From CAYMPW01 sp964392725 (GTDB lineage Archaea; Thermoplasmatota; Thermoplasmata; Methanomassiliicoccales; Methanomethylophilaceae), in the NCBI GenBank assembly GCA_964392725.1, contig CAYMPW010000018.1, positions 1 to 28,312 of the forward strand: a stretch of DNA of 28,312 bases, written 5' to 3'. Positions 7,687 through 15,785 of this stretch are shown here, piece by piece. Positions within the stretch are counted from its first letter, which is position 1; the number at the start of each line of letters is the position of its first letter. Under the pieces are notes generated by a model. That model worked only from the letters and a program-made list of their open reading frames with translations, was not told the DNA's origin and did not search any database. Made by a program: the position numbers and the translations under genes.

Positions 7687-8909
7687 GTTGCGTATTCCGC
7701 ATTGATGCGGACATAATCATATGTAAGGTCACAACCCCATCCTACTGCAGATTCGTTTCCAATTGCCAAATCAACAATGATAGACACTTCTTTGTTGTCC
7801 ATAGCCATACGTACAACTTCTACGGAACGTTCTTCTTGGAAAATCGGTGCTCCGGAATCAAGAATTGGAACTTCCATGTCTCCGCCTTTGATTGTCAAAC
7901 GTACATCTTCTAAACTGAATTCGCAACCGCTGTTTCCTAAAGCCATCATAATACGGCCATAGTTGGGATCTGAACCGAATATTGCAGATTTTACTAAAGG
8001 TGAATTGATAATTGTGTGTACAACTTTACGTGCATCTTCTTTGGTCTTTGCACCATCCACACGGACTTCGATTAGTTTAGTAGCTCCTTCTCCGTCTAAA
8101 GCAATAGTACGTGCAATCTTTTGCATTACCAACTCAAGAGCGTTGTAGAATTCCGGATCTTCATCCGCACAAGCTCCATTGGATTTACCGTTTGCCAATA
8201 ATATACAAGTATCGTTTGTAGATTGATCTCCGTCAACAGATACCATATTCATACTATCATTCAGAATTTCCTGCCAACGTGCAGCAAACGCAGGGGATAG
8301 ATTTGCATCTGTTGTTACCAAAGATAGTGTGGTTCCGTGAAGAACACGCATGTGGGGTGCGATCATGCCGCTTCCTTTTGAAATAGCACCTATGTAAACA
8401 AGCGAACCATCGCTAAGACGTGTACGTACCGCACATTCTTTTTTGATGGTATCTGTTGTCATGATAGCTTCTGCAATAAGACCATCAGCTTCACGACCGA
8501 CTTCTAATTCACGCGCGGCTTTGCTGATTCCGTAACGGACTTTGTGCATATCCATGAAACGACCGATAAGTCCTGTAGACATAACACCAACAGATTTGGG
8601 GTCAAGATTGAGTTCAGCAGCAACTGTCTGTTGCATTGAGATCGCATCTTCGATTCCACGACGGCCTGTGAGTGCGTTTGCATTTCCACTGTTTACAACG
8701 ACTGCAGACAACTTTTCAGAATTGTCTTTCATCATAACTTGCACAGGTGCAGCTTTAACTTCATTACTTGTGTATCCAACAAAAGAATTAGCGGGAACTT
8801 CCGAATATAGAAGACCCAAATCCAAAGAACGGTATTTTACTCCGCTGTGGACTCCCGCTGCTTTGAAACCCTGAGGAGTTGTTACTCCTCCATCAATTAT
8901 TTCTGCCAT
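7683..8909 (-). CDS. argJ: Glutamate N-acetyltransferase (ornithine acetyltransferase)
   Basis: Transfers the acetyl group from N-acetylornithine to glutamate, recycling acetyl in the arginine pathway. Family motifs include STGLIG, KGSGMIAP (about 178-185), TTDAN and GEGATKL. ArgJ is an Ntn-like enzyme that self-cleaves before a threonine, usually in M-A-T-M-L. Here the equivalent segment reads MRVLHGTTL, so the nucleophile would be Thr193 after glycine. About four extra residues lie between MIAP and TTDA. The rest of the 408-residue protein looks intact. It starts two bases after the argC stop and overlaps argB by four bases. No separate argA is visible; whether the enzyme is bifunctional cannot be told. 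Confidence 0.93.
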   Translation of the reverse strand: MAEIIDGGVTTPQGFKAAGVHSGVKYRSLDLGLLYSEVPANSFVGYTSNEVKAAPVQVMMKDNSEKLSAVVVNSGNANALTGRRGIEDAISMQQTVAAELNLDPKSVGVMSTGLIGRFMDMHKVRYGISKAARELEVGREADGLIAEAIMTTDTIKKECAVRTRLSDGSLVYIGAISKGSGMIAPHMRVLHGTTLSLVTTDANLSPAFAARWQEILNDSMNMVSVDGDQSTNDTCILLANGKSNGACADEDPEFYNALELVMQKIARTIALDGEGATKLIEVRVDGAKTKEDARKVVHTIINSPLVKSAIFGSDPNYGRIMMALGNSGCEFSLEDVRLTIKGGDMEVPILDSGAPIFQEERSVEVVRMAMDNKEVSIIVDLAIGNESAVGWGCDLTYDYVRINAEYAT

Positions 8910-8911
8910 TT

Positions 8912-9928
8912 TCAGACCCCCAATCCCGGTAAATTAAGACCGGATTTTTCATCTAAACCCAACATCAGATTCATGCATTGAACTGCTTGACCTGACGCTC
9001 CTTTTACTAAATTATCAATTGCACCGAATGCTACAACACGGTTTCCAATAACTTTGGATCCGACTTGTGCATGATTTGATGCAACCACAGAACGGATGGA
9101 GGGCTCAGGAACATAATGAACGAAAGGTTCCGATCCGTATTGTTTGGTGTAAATTTCATCAACGTCCTCAGAGGACATTTCTTTTGTAAGTTCCAAATAA
9201 CATGTGGAAAGAATTCCGCGAACGATTGGAATGAGATGCGGTGTGAAGAGAACATCGGCTGATTTTCCGGACACAGCATCCAAGACCATTTCGATTTCCG
9301 GAGTATGACGGTGGGATCCGACCGAATATGGAAGGATTGTTTCTCCACATGTTGCATGATGTGTGCGGGGCGAAGGAACCATGCCTGCACCTGAGGTTCC
9401 GCTTTTTGCATCAAAGATTATATTTTTACTGACAATACCTGCTTTAACGAGTGGTGCTGCTGCCAATATACATGCTGTTGCAAAACAACCAGGATTTGCC
9501 ACAACATTTGATTTTGCAATAGAATCACGGAAAAATTCGGGCATTCCATAAACTGCATCTTTGAGATTTTCTGCATCGGTGTGTTCGTGTCCATACCACT
9601 TCTCGTAGGTCGGAATATCATGAAGACGGTAGTCACCGGAAAGATCGATAACTTTTGTACCGCATTCGAGAAGTGAAGGTACTTCGGACATTGCCACTCC
9701 ATGTGGGGTGGCGACAAACACCAAATCCAAATCTTTTGCAGATGAAATCTTTTCAGAAAATTCCAAATCAACATATCCACTAAGGTATGTGTGCATAACA
9801 GATACTTTCGAACCTGCATTCTTACGAGATGTCATCGCTTTTATTTCGACATCCGGGTGTGTGCAAAGCAAACGGGCCAGCTCTCCGCCTGTGTATCCCG
9901 TTCCTCCGATAATCCCTATTTTCTTCAT
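8912..9928 (-). CDS. argC: N-acetyl-gamma-glutamyl-phosphate reductase
   Basis: NADPH-dependent reductase forming N-acetylglutamate semialdehyde. The N-terminal Rossmann motif is GIIGGTGYTGGELARLL (about 4-20). The catalytic cysteine lies in NPGCFATA, and the following KSGTSGAGM and HRHTPEIE segments are typical. The 338-residue length is standard. First gene of the minus-strand operon; the ATG is preceded by a GGAG element about ten bases upstream. Confidence 0.95.
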   Translation of the reverse strand: MKKIGIIGGTGYTGGELARLLCTHPDVEIKAMTSRKNAGSKVSVMHTYLSGYVDLEFSEKISSAKDLDLVFVATPHGVAMSEVPSLLECGTKVIDLSGDYRLHDIPTYEKWYGHEHTDAENLKDAVYGMPEFFRDSIAKSNVVANPGCFATACILAAAPLVKAGIVSKNIIFDAKSGTSGAGMVPSPRTHHATCGETILPYSVGSHRHTPEIEMVLDAVSGKSADVLFTPHLIPIVRGILSTCYLELTKEMSSEDVDEIYTKQYGSEPFVHYVPEPSIRSVVASNHAQVGSKVIGNRVVAFGAIDNLVKGASGQAVQCMNLMLGLDEKSGLNLPGLGV

Positions 9929-9967
9929 TTACTGTTGACTCCGTCCTATTTTAAGAGATGAAGATAA

Positions 9968-10007
9968 GAGATATACTAATTAAAAAGGTATTGTCTGATA
10001 TGAGACA
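9968..10007 (-). promoter_or_regulatory. Promoter and candidate operator of argCJBD
   Basis: On the minus strand AGTATATC (9970-9977) is a TATA candidate about 45 bases before the argC start codon. Just upstream lies the dyad TGTCT-N6-AGACA (9992-10007), a plausible site for an arginine-responsive repressor or activator. A second perfect palindrome, GTTGGTCCAAC (10023-10033), lies further up in the same divergent intergenic region. No cognate regulator is identified. Confidence 0.45.
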
Positions 10008-10130
10008 TCTAATGTTTAGGTCGTTGGTCCAACAACTGTTTTGGCGATATGAATACAACATGTGTCTAAAATAAACCTAATGTCAAAAATCCCCGCGTAA
10101 AACTTAAAACATACAACGTGATTTGAATGT

Positions 10131-10631
10131 ATGGATTGCAAAAAGAACTTGGAAAAAGAAATCCCGACATATGAAGAAAAACAAAAGTTATTCACAGATA
10201 TCCAGATCTATGCTATGACTGGATGTCTTGGTGCAACGATCATTGCAATATTGATTTCATATTTCCTTAGTAATTCGATGATTTCTCCCGCCCTTGTTCT
10301 TGGCGTTTCCATATGTTTAGTTCTTATTATTTTGTACACATTTTTTGTAAAAATAGAAGTATCTGTTTATGACGACAAATTAACAATAAAAAGCATCAGA
10401 ACTAGAATCATACCCTTTAAAGCAATCCAGTCTTCAGAAGTTTCGACAATCGATAAATTTGATTTGATTCAAGGATATGCACTCAAAAATTCTTTCAAGA
10501 AAATAAAGTATGTGTGCATGGGAAAAGATGATGGGATTACGATTATAACGAAAGATAAATTCTGTATTTTTGTTTCATCGGATAATCCTGAAAATATCAT
10601 AAATCAGATTAAAATTGAAAAAACAGACTGA
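10131..10631 (+). CDS. Two-TM membrane protein with C-terminal PH-like domain (paralogue A)
   Basis: Protein of 166 residues: a charged N-terminus, two adjacent membrane segments (about 28-50 and 53-76), then a soluble domain of about 90 residues rich in beta strand. It begins KIEVSVYDDKLTIKS and ends FVSSDNPENIINQI. Spacing and motifs match the gene at 12308, so the two are diverged paralogues. The soluble part resembles bacterial PH-like membrane-attached domains in overall pattern; this is inference. The function is unknown. GTGAT lies eight bases before the ATG. The gene is more A+T-rich than the arginine operon. Confidence 0.7.
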   Translation: MDCKKNLEKEIPTYEEKQKLFTDIQIYAMTGCLGATIIAILISYFLSNSMISPALVLGVSICLVLIILYTFFVKIEVSVYDDKLTIKSIRTRIIPFKAIQSSEVSTIDKFDLIQGYALKNSFKKIKYVCMGKDDGITIITKDKFCIFVSSDNPENIINQIKIEKTD

Positions 10632-10728
10632 TTTGAAAGACAAGATTGCTTTTTAAATACAGAATGCGTTTCCAAATACGTACCAGATAGGTTTTTTATT
10701 ATCCCTATTTGCCTGTACAGGACCCGAA

Positions 10729-12150
10729 ATGAAAAAAACATATCTTACTGAAATGCCCGATAACATAGGCGCGTTTTTGCAAGCGAGTCGTTGTTTTTCG
10801 GCTCTAGGAATAAACATCACCCGCGTAAGCTACAATAAAGCAATAGACTCACATATGCTTTTTATCGATGCAGAAGGAACAGAAGAACAACTTTTGAAAG
10901 CTGATGTGCAATTAGAAAACATAGGATATCTTCCCAAAAATAAAACCGAATCTCAAATTGTCTTATTAGAGTTCAAACTCTCGGACACACCCGGATCCGT
11001 AACGGAAATTTTGTCGATAATAGATGAATTTCATTTCAATATCTCATACATTAATTCGCAAGAAGATGGAACTGGATTCCAATTATTCAGAATGGGTTTA
11101 TTTGTGGATAATACAAATGCTTTGGAAACGTTTATCTCCAATGTAGAAACCATATGTCCTGTAGAAATTATTGGATATAATCCATCAGAAAAAGTCTTTG
11201 ACAATAGCATATTTTACCACTCGTATATTGCAGGATTGTCGGATATGCTGGATATCGAATCCGAAGGCCAAAAAGAACTTTTGGTAAATGTAAATTTGGT
11301 TATGCAAACTTTAGACAAAAGAAATCTTTCACCACACAAAACCTTTGACAGCATTTATGCTCTTTCGGAACTTCTTTCAGAATCGAGAGGAGATAATTTC
11401 AACCCACGTATAACAGAATATGAAATATGTGAAAATGGAAAAATCATTCTGGTTGAACCAGACTGTGGAAGCAATACAGCTATCCTGATGAGTGATGATG
11501 ATGTTTTGTTTATCGATACTGGATATGCGTATTGTATGAGTGAAATGCAAACATTATTACGTTCAATATTACCAAATTTTGACAGTATGAAAAAAACTGT
11601 ATTGATCACTCATGCTGATGTAGATCATTGCGGTCTTCTTCCGATATTTGACGAAATAATTGCAAGCAAAAGAACCTTTGAATGTCTAAAAGCGGAATAT
11701 GATGGAAGAAATGGATTCAGAGAACAAAATCCCATCCATAAACCATACGTTAGAATGTGCAAAATTCTTACATCATATGTATGCCCGAATCCGGATAAAA
11801 TCAGAGTTCCGTGGGATGATGCTTCTTTGAAAGAACCTCTGACAAAAATTGGAAAGTTTGAATTCGGAATATTTGATTTTACGGTATACGAGGGCAAAGG
11901 CGGGCATCTTCTGGGTGAAATAATTTTAATAGATTTCAAAAATAAAATTGTATTCCCCGGAGACATATACGTAAATCTAAAAGAGATGACTGAAAAACAG
12001 AAAACATACAATAAATATGCTCCAATTTTAATGACATCTGTAGATACGGATCCTGTGCTTTGCGCAGAGGAAAGAGGTGCGATGTTCTCACTTTTAGAGG
12101 GTGAAGATTGGTTAATCTTTGGTGCTCACGGCGCTCCCAAAAAATCATAA
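10729..12150 (+). CDS. ACT-ACT-metallo-beta-lactamase fold protein
   Basis: Protein of 473 residues with an unusual layout. Two ACT-like domains are visible at the N-terminus (about 1-75, MPDNIGAFLQASRCFSALGI; about 80-155, LSDTPGSVTEILSIIDEFHF). A helical connector follows, then a metallo-beta-lactamase domain from about 230. The metal motif is H295-A-D-V-D-H300, with aspartate where HxHxDH has its second histidine. GGHLLGEI and FPGDIYVN supply later ligands, and the C-terminus has FGAHGAP. ACT domains suggest control by a small ligand such as an amino acid; the hydrolytic substrate is unknown. It is flanked by two paralogous membrane proteins. The high A+T content of the block suggests it may have been acquired. 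Confidence 0.75.
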   Translation: MKKTYLTEMPDNIGAFLQASRCFSALGINITRVSYNKAIDSHMLFIDAEGTEEQLLKADVQLENIGYLPKNKTESQIVLLEFKLSDTPGSVTEILSIIDEFHFNISYINSQEDGTGFQLFRMGLFVDNTNALETFISNVETICPVEIIGYNPSEKVFDNSIFYHSYIAGLSDMLDIESEGQKELLVNVNLVMQTLDKRNLSPHKTFDSIYALSELLSESRGDNFNPRITEYEICENGKIILVEPDCGSNTAILMSDDDVLFIDTGYAYCMSEMQTLLRSILPNFDSMKKTVLITHADVDHCGLLPIFDEIIASKRTFECLKAEYDGRNGFREQNPIHKPYVRMCKILTSYVCPNPDKIRVPWDDASLKEPLTKIGKFEFGIFDFTVYEGKGGHLLGEIILIDFKNKIVFPGDIYVNLKEMTEKQKTYNKYAPILMTSVDTDPVLCAEERGAMFSLLEGEDWLIFGAHGAPKKS

Positions 12151-12307
12151 TTTTATGATGTGTTACAAATTACACCATACTTTCGAGTTGATTCACTTTT
12201 ACCTATAAATTCCTTAAAAATTAAACTTTAACAATAAAAAGTTACAAAATAAAAATATAAAAAATAAATTTGACAAAAAAATCTACGAAACCTTAAAAAA
12301 GAACAAT

Positions 12308-12784
12308 ATGTATCCCATTAACATGGAAGCAATCTATAGAGAGTGCAAAAAAGGATTGACAAAGACATCTACACTTATTCTTGGAATAGCAGTAGTTGCA
12401 TTGGTTATTGCACTAATTTATAGTTACTTCCGCACAGACATTGGAGATGCGGCATTTACACTCTTCATAGTTCTTTTAATCGTTGTCATGATAATTGCGT
12501 TATACCTCATGTTCCTCGAACTCATAACGGAAGTATATGACGATCGCATTGTAATTCAACACAGAGATCAGATTACAATCTTCTTTAGAGACATGACAAG
12601 TCACTCAGTCATGGATTTCAAAGACACAAAAGATTATGGATCTACACCTCTCGAAGGCATTCGTAACCGTTCATATATTTGGTTCGGAGGCCACAAAGGT
12701 GTTGAAATCGTCATGAAAGACGGTAGCAAAATTCTTATCGGATCTGATGACCCCGAAGCACTCAATGCAGCAATTTCCATGTGA
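12308..12784 (+). CDS. Two-TM membrane protein with C-terminal PH-like domain (paralogue B)
   Basis: Protein of 158 residues with two membrane segments (about 20-40 and 47-72) followed by a soluble domain beginning LITEVYDDRIVIQH and ending ILIGSDDPEALNAAI. It aligns almost without gaps to the protein at 10131 across VYDD+, I.F+..xS..V.D, the KDGxxI segment and SD(D/N)PE. The two therefore descend from one duplication but are strongly diverged. No function is assigned. The preceding 150 bases are extremely A+T-rich, with no clear ribosome binding site. An internal ATG at codon 6 could be the true start. Confidence 0.7.
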   Translation: MYPINMEAIYRECKKGLTKTSTLILGIAVVALVIALIYSYFRTDIGDAAFTLFIVLLIVVMIIALYLMFLELITEVYDDRIVIQHRDQITIFFRDMTSHSVMDFKDTKDYGSTPLEGIRNRSYIWFGGHKGVEIVMKDGSKILIGSDDPEALNAAISM

Positions 12785-12827
12785 TTTATCCGCATGGGTT
12801 ATTTATTACCTGTTCATTGTATGATTC

Positions 12828-13289
12828 ATGCAAGGCACGTTCCATTGGATGAGAGTTCAACTTTTCTGTTACGCAACAGAGAACGAAGAACTCCTCGGCG
12901 AAACAATGACTGAACTTCTCGGTACCGATGAATTCGATATTGAAATAACAGAGGGAGAACAGGGTAACCGCATTATCGTAATGCAGATGGAACTCAAAAA
13001 ACAAAGACAGTTTGATAATATCTTTTCAACACTTGGTGAAAAAGTAATCAATGCACTTATCAAAGATATTGAAAACCGTGTAGATGAGGATTGCGTCTTC
13101 TACACCCGTCTTGATAAACAAAAAGCAGTTCGCGGGGAATGGAAGCCTGCCCATCACGGAGATGTTATCTCCATTACAGGCAAGGTTGTTTCCCACCCCG
13201 CAAGAAAAGAAATTGCGATAAGAAACCTTACCGAATATTTAGGAACCCGTGTTCCTCTTCTTCCTCCGGAGGAAGAGGTTTCGGAATAA
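12828..13289 (+). CDS. Archaeal RNA-binding protein, COG1325 type
   Basis: Resembles the archaeal family COG1325, predicted RNA-binding proteins linked by context to RNA processing and the exosome. The N-terminal signature FHWMRVQLFCYATENEE matches the family pattern (hydrophobic strand, then ATE-D/N-E). TRLDKQKA and GDVISITGKV are recognisable in the second half. Length of 153 residues is slightly above usual because of a proline/glutamate tail, LLPPEEEVSE. The start is supported by that signature lying close to the N-terminus and by a TATA-like TTATTTATTA about 25 bases upstream, suggesting a leaderless mRNA. The last 62 bases overlap the convergent CBS membrane gene. Confidence 0.75.
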   Translation: MQGTFHWMRVQLFCYATENEELLGETMTELLGTDEFDIEITEGEQGNRIIVMQMELKKQRQFDNIFSTLGEKVINALIKDIENRVDEDCVFYTRLDKQKAVRGEWKPAHHGDVISITGKVVSHPARKEIAIRNLTEYLGTRVPLLPPEEEVSE

Positions 13290-14523
13290 ATACCGCGTCC
13301 ATGACGCGGTTTCCTTTTACAGTTTTTACTATTACCGAAAGACCTTCGAGTTCAAGAAGATCGTTCTTGATTGGAACTTTATCCAATTTGTAATGAAGAT
13401 ATCCATTTACACTATGATCTCTGTATTCTTCAGGATTGAACTTCAATCCCATTTCTTCCATCACATCATAGATGTTTGCTTCTCCAAGAACTGTATATGA
13501 ACCGTCGACTTCCTGTGTAATCGGGTATTGAACATCATCGCTCTCATCCCATATTTCACCGACAAGTTCTTCGATAATATCTTCCAACGAAACAATACCC
13601 AAAGTTCCACCGTATGAATCCAAAACAACTGCCATGTGTACTTTGGACTTCTGAAGGTCGCTAAGAACTGTTGCGATTGTGGTTGTTTTTGCTACAAACC
13701 TAATTGGACGTACGATATCTTTAATCTGCATATCATTAAATTCATAACATTTGTTGAAGAAATCTTTAGCGGATACAACACCTACGATACGATCTATGGT
13801 TCCGTCGTAAATGGGTATTCTGGAATATCCGGTTTTTCTGAAGATATCTTTAAGCTCGGATTCGGACACAGATTTGTCGGCTGCGATGACATCTACGCGA
13901 GGCGTAAGAACTTCATCTACGAATATATCATCGAACTCGATTGCAGAGCGTATAAGCTCTCCTTCGTGCTGTTCGAGAATACCCTCTTCCTGAATCTCAT
14001 CAATCATTACAACGAGCTCATCTTCGGTCATTGTAGGCGTATCTGGATTCCTACGTGACACCAATTTTGTAAGTGCCGTAAAGAATATCGAAATCGGAGT
14101 AAATGCCATAACCAATACGTAAAGAGCAGGTGTAAACATCAGTGCTATACGCTCTGAGTTTTTCTTTGCCAAACTCTTAGGTGTGATTTCACCAAATATA
14201 AGGAGCACAATTAACATTACTACAGTTGCTATGAGAGCTCCGGCCGCTTCATCTTGAAGCAACTCTACGAAGAGCAAAGTCGCAATCGAAGAAGATGCAA
14301 GGTTAACTGCATTGTTTCCGATTAGAATCGTAACAAGCAACTTATCGAACCTTTCTTCAAGGAATAGCGCGGTTTTAGCACGCTTGTTACCTTCGTTTGC
14401 AAGGCTCTTTATACGAATTTTATTCAAACTTGAGAAGGCTGTTTCTGATGCCGAAAAGAAGGCGGAAATAATTACCAAAACAACCAATATTACTATCATG
14501 AAGGTTAAACTTGCAGTATCCAA
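13228..14523 (-). CDS. CNNM/CorC-type transporter with CBS domains
   Basis: Membrane protein of the CNNM/HlyC-CorC family, often linked to magnesium or sodium transport. The N-terminal DUF21 membrane domain spans about 1-175 with four hydrophobic helices (FFSASETAFSSLN is the characteristic first-helix motif; GEITPKSLAKKN follows). A CBS pair spans about 195-325 (LTPRVDVIAAD, TGYSRIPIYD, ...MAVVLDSYGG). The CorC C-terminal domain follows, ending at about residue 415 in KGNRVMDAVFIP. Start is TTG, preceded by AGGAAGGG six bases upstream; ATG 14499 is an alternative. The acidic tail LPPEEEEEHGFLNIR is encoded by the palindrome shared with the convergent gene. Transport substrate is not established. 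Confidence 0.88.
   Translation of the reverse strand: MDTASLTFMIVILVVLVIISAFFSASETAFSSLNKIRIKSLANEGNKRAKTALFLEERFDKLLVTILIGNNAVNLASSSIATLLFVELLQDEAAGALIATVVMLIVLLIFGEITPKSLAKKNSERIALMFTPALYVLVMAFTPISIFFTALTKLVSRRNPDTPTMTEDELVVMIDEIQEEGILEQHEGELIRSAIEFDDIFVDEVLTPRVDVIAADKSVSESELKDIFRKTGYSRIPIYDGTIDRIVGVVSAKDFFNKCYEFNDMQIKDIVRPIRFVAKTTTIATVLSDLQKSKVHMAVVLDSYGGTLGIVSLEDIIEELVGEIWDESDDVQYPITQEVDGSYTVLGEANIYDVMEEMGLKFNPEEYRDHSVNGYLHYKLDKVPIKNDLLELEGLSVIVKTVKGNRVMDAVFIPKPLPPEEEEEHGFLNIR
13259..13310. terminator. Double hairpin at convergent gene ends
   Basis: Two adjacent palindromes: TCTTCCTCCGGAGGAAGA (13259-13276), and ACCGCGTC-CAT-GACGCGGT (13292-13310). The first lies inside both coding regions; the second lies inside the minus-strand gene. 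Both fold equally on either strand, and the second is followed by TTCCTTTTA on the plus strand. They could act as a bidirectional terminator. Confidence 0.6.
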
Positions 14524-14574
14524 AGTTATCCCTTCCTATTACAAAAATGTACAAACACTTCTGAATCCCTGTCC

Positions 14575-14612
14575 TATGACTATGAAGTCATAAACAGTCT
14601 TTATTTAAAAAA
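14575..14612 (-). promoter_or_regulatory. Promoter and dyad of the CNNM/CorC gene
   Basis: Read on the minus strand, TTTTTTAAATAAAG is a TATA candidate near 14600-14612. Downstream of it, around the expected transcription start, lies a perfect 7-bp inverted repeat TATGACT-ATGA-AGTCATA (14575-14592). This could be an operator or a short 5' hairpin. Confidence 0.4.
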
Positions 14613-14689
14613 CAAACGGTAAAAGTACTGAAAATCAGAAAGGGGTAAGAGGTTTGGGTAAAGGGTTTATTGAATTTTTATTCGGATAC

Positions 14690-15289
14690 TTACATTCCCA
14701 TACCGGACTTGACATCATCCGAGAAGAGTGAAACCAAGAGGAAGATGTAGAAGAACAACATTGCAAGGGAATATATCAATGTGATAATTCCAACAAGAAG
14801 ACTTGATCCAACAACTGCAAATGATGCAAAGAGTGCGGATACTGCTCCAAGAAGTGAAAGAGCAAAGATAATCAACAAGAAAATCCAGATAATCTTGTCA
14901 GCAAATGTTGCTTTTCCGTTGAGTATAGAAGATGCTGCCAAGAATGCAAGAACACCGATGACTACGGAAGAGATTACAAGCATCCATGGAATTACTGCAC
15001 CTGAAACAATAGAAATAACAGCCAATACAATTGCCTCAACAATCGAAACTATTCCAATTACAAACGTAATTTTACCCAAAACAACAAGTTTATCGGATAT
15101 TACTCCATTAATCACAGAGAATCCAATGAGTCCCAAAAGAATTGCAAAGACAAGTTCTCCAATATAACCCATCCATGCATATCCTGAAGAAATACCTGTA
15201 ACCATTCCATAAATTGCATATACAAGAGAAATTACAGCAAGAACTAATGCTACAATTCCAAAATTTTTAATGTCGTCGAAGAATGACAT
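14690..15289 (-). CDS. Polytopic membrane protein of unknown function
   Basis: Protein of 199 residues made almost entirely of about six hydrophobic segments rich in Ile, Val, Ala and Ser, with no charged catalytic motifs. The overall look is of a DUF308/HdeD-like or similar small membrane protein, but I cannot assign a family. The start at MSFFDDIKNFG is chosen because a TATA box on the minus strand (15311-15320) lies about 26 bases upstream, giving a leaderless transcript. The longer frame to 15340 would begin inside the promoter. Confidence 0.7.
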   Translation of the reverse strand: MSFFDDIKNFGIVALVLAVISLVYAIYGMVTGISSGYAWMGYIGELVFAILLGLIGFSVINGVISDKLVVLGKITFVIGIVSIVEAIVLAVISIVSGAVIPWMLVISSVVIGVLAFLAASSILNGKATFADKIIWIFLLIIFALSLLGAVSALFASFAVVGSSLLVGIITLIYSLAMLFFYIFLLVSLFSDDVKSGMGM

Positions 15290-15310
15290 AAAATATAATT
15301 TACATACAAA

Positions 15311-15320
15311 GTATATAATA
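15311..15320 (-). promoter_or_regulatory. TATA box of the polytopic membrane protein gene
   Basis: TATTATATAC on the minus strand, about 26 bases before the proposed ATG. The spacing fits archaeal TATA-to-start distance for a leaderless mRNA. Confidence 0.5.
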
Positions 15321-15447
15321 CCCATACACAAAAGTACCATATTTTTTCTGCTCTGGCTATGTTGAATCTATAATGATTGATACTGGAATTAGATTAGATT
15401 TAATTGTAGAAATATTTAAATATAATTTCAACACCAACGGGAAGATA

Positions 15448-15483
15448 TTGGATAAAATCCATCCACCTTATTATTATATATAA
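15448..15483 (+). promoter_or_regulatory. Promoter of the YdbC/PC4-like gene with upstream dyad
   Basis: TTATTATATAACT (15471-15483) is a strong TATA candidate. About 15 bases upstream is the inverted repeat TGGAT-AAA-ATCCA (15449-15461), whose half-site also occurs around the pdxS TATA box. Confidence 0.5.
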
Positions 15484-15517
15484 CTAGGATAATAAGCAAA
15501 ATAAGGAGATATACGAC

Positions 15518-15742
15518 ATGGCAGTCGAATTCAAATACGAAGTAGTAGAGAGGATCGCAGTTCTTTCTACATCATCCAAAGGATGGAGCAAAGAACTCAA
15601 CCTAATTGCATGGAACGACAGGGAACCCAAATACGATATCAGAGAATGGTCCCCCGACGGAAGCAAAATGGGAAAAGGCATTACACTTTCTGATGAAGAA
15701 GTTTCAATGCTCAAAAAAGCTCTTGCTACAAGAGATATTTAA
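15518..15742 (+). CDS. YdbC/PC4-like single-stranded DNA-binding protein
   Basis: Protein of 74 residues matching the YdbC family (PC4-like fold, single-stranded nucleic acid binding), typical of Firmicutes and other gut bacteria. Recognised by FKYEVVERIAVLS, SKGWSKELNLIAWN, REPKYDIREWSPD and MGKGITLS, which run the full family length. A strong ribosome binding site, AAGGAGATATAC, lies just before the ATG. Likely role: binding ssDNA or melted DNA in transcription or repair (inference). It has its own promoter and terminator. The family's bacterial distribution suggests horizontal acquisition. Confidence 0.85.
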   Translation: MAVEFKYEVVERIAVLSTSSKGWSKELNLIAWNDREPKYDIREWSPDGSKMGKGITLSDEEVSMLKKALATRDI

Positions 15743-15751
15743 ACATAAATC

Positions 15752-15765
15752 GGGGCGCATGCCCC
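15752..15765 (+). terminator. Short GC hairpin after the YdbC/PC4-like gene
   Basis: GGGGC-GCAT-GCCCC stem-loop followed by ATCTTT, ten bases after the stop codon. Confidence 0.6.
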
Positions 15766-15785
15766 ATCTTTAAAATGTGATTTCT

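Noticed and set aside
7602..7913. 103-residue frame on the plus strand across the argB/argJ junction
   Set aside because: Shadow of two well-supported arginine genes; composition and lack of a start site argue against it.
13228..13289. Possible sequencing error behind the 62-base convergent overlap
   Set aside because: Both frames end cleanly, conserved parts of both families finish before the overlap, and the palindrome explains the shared tails.
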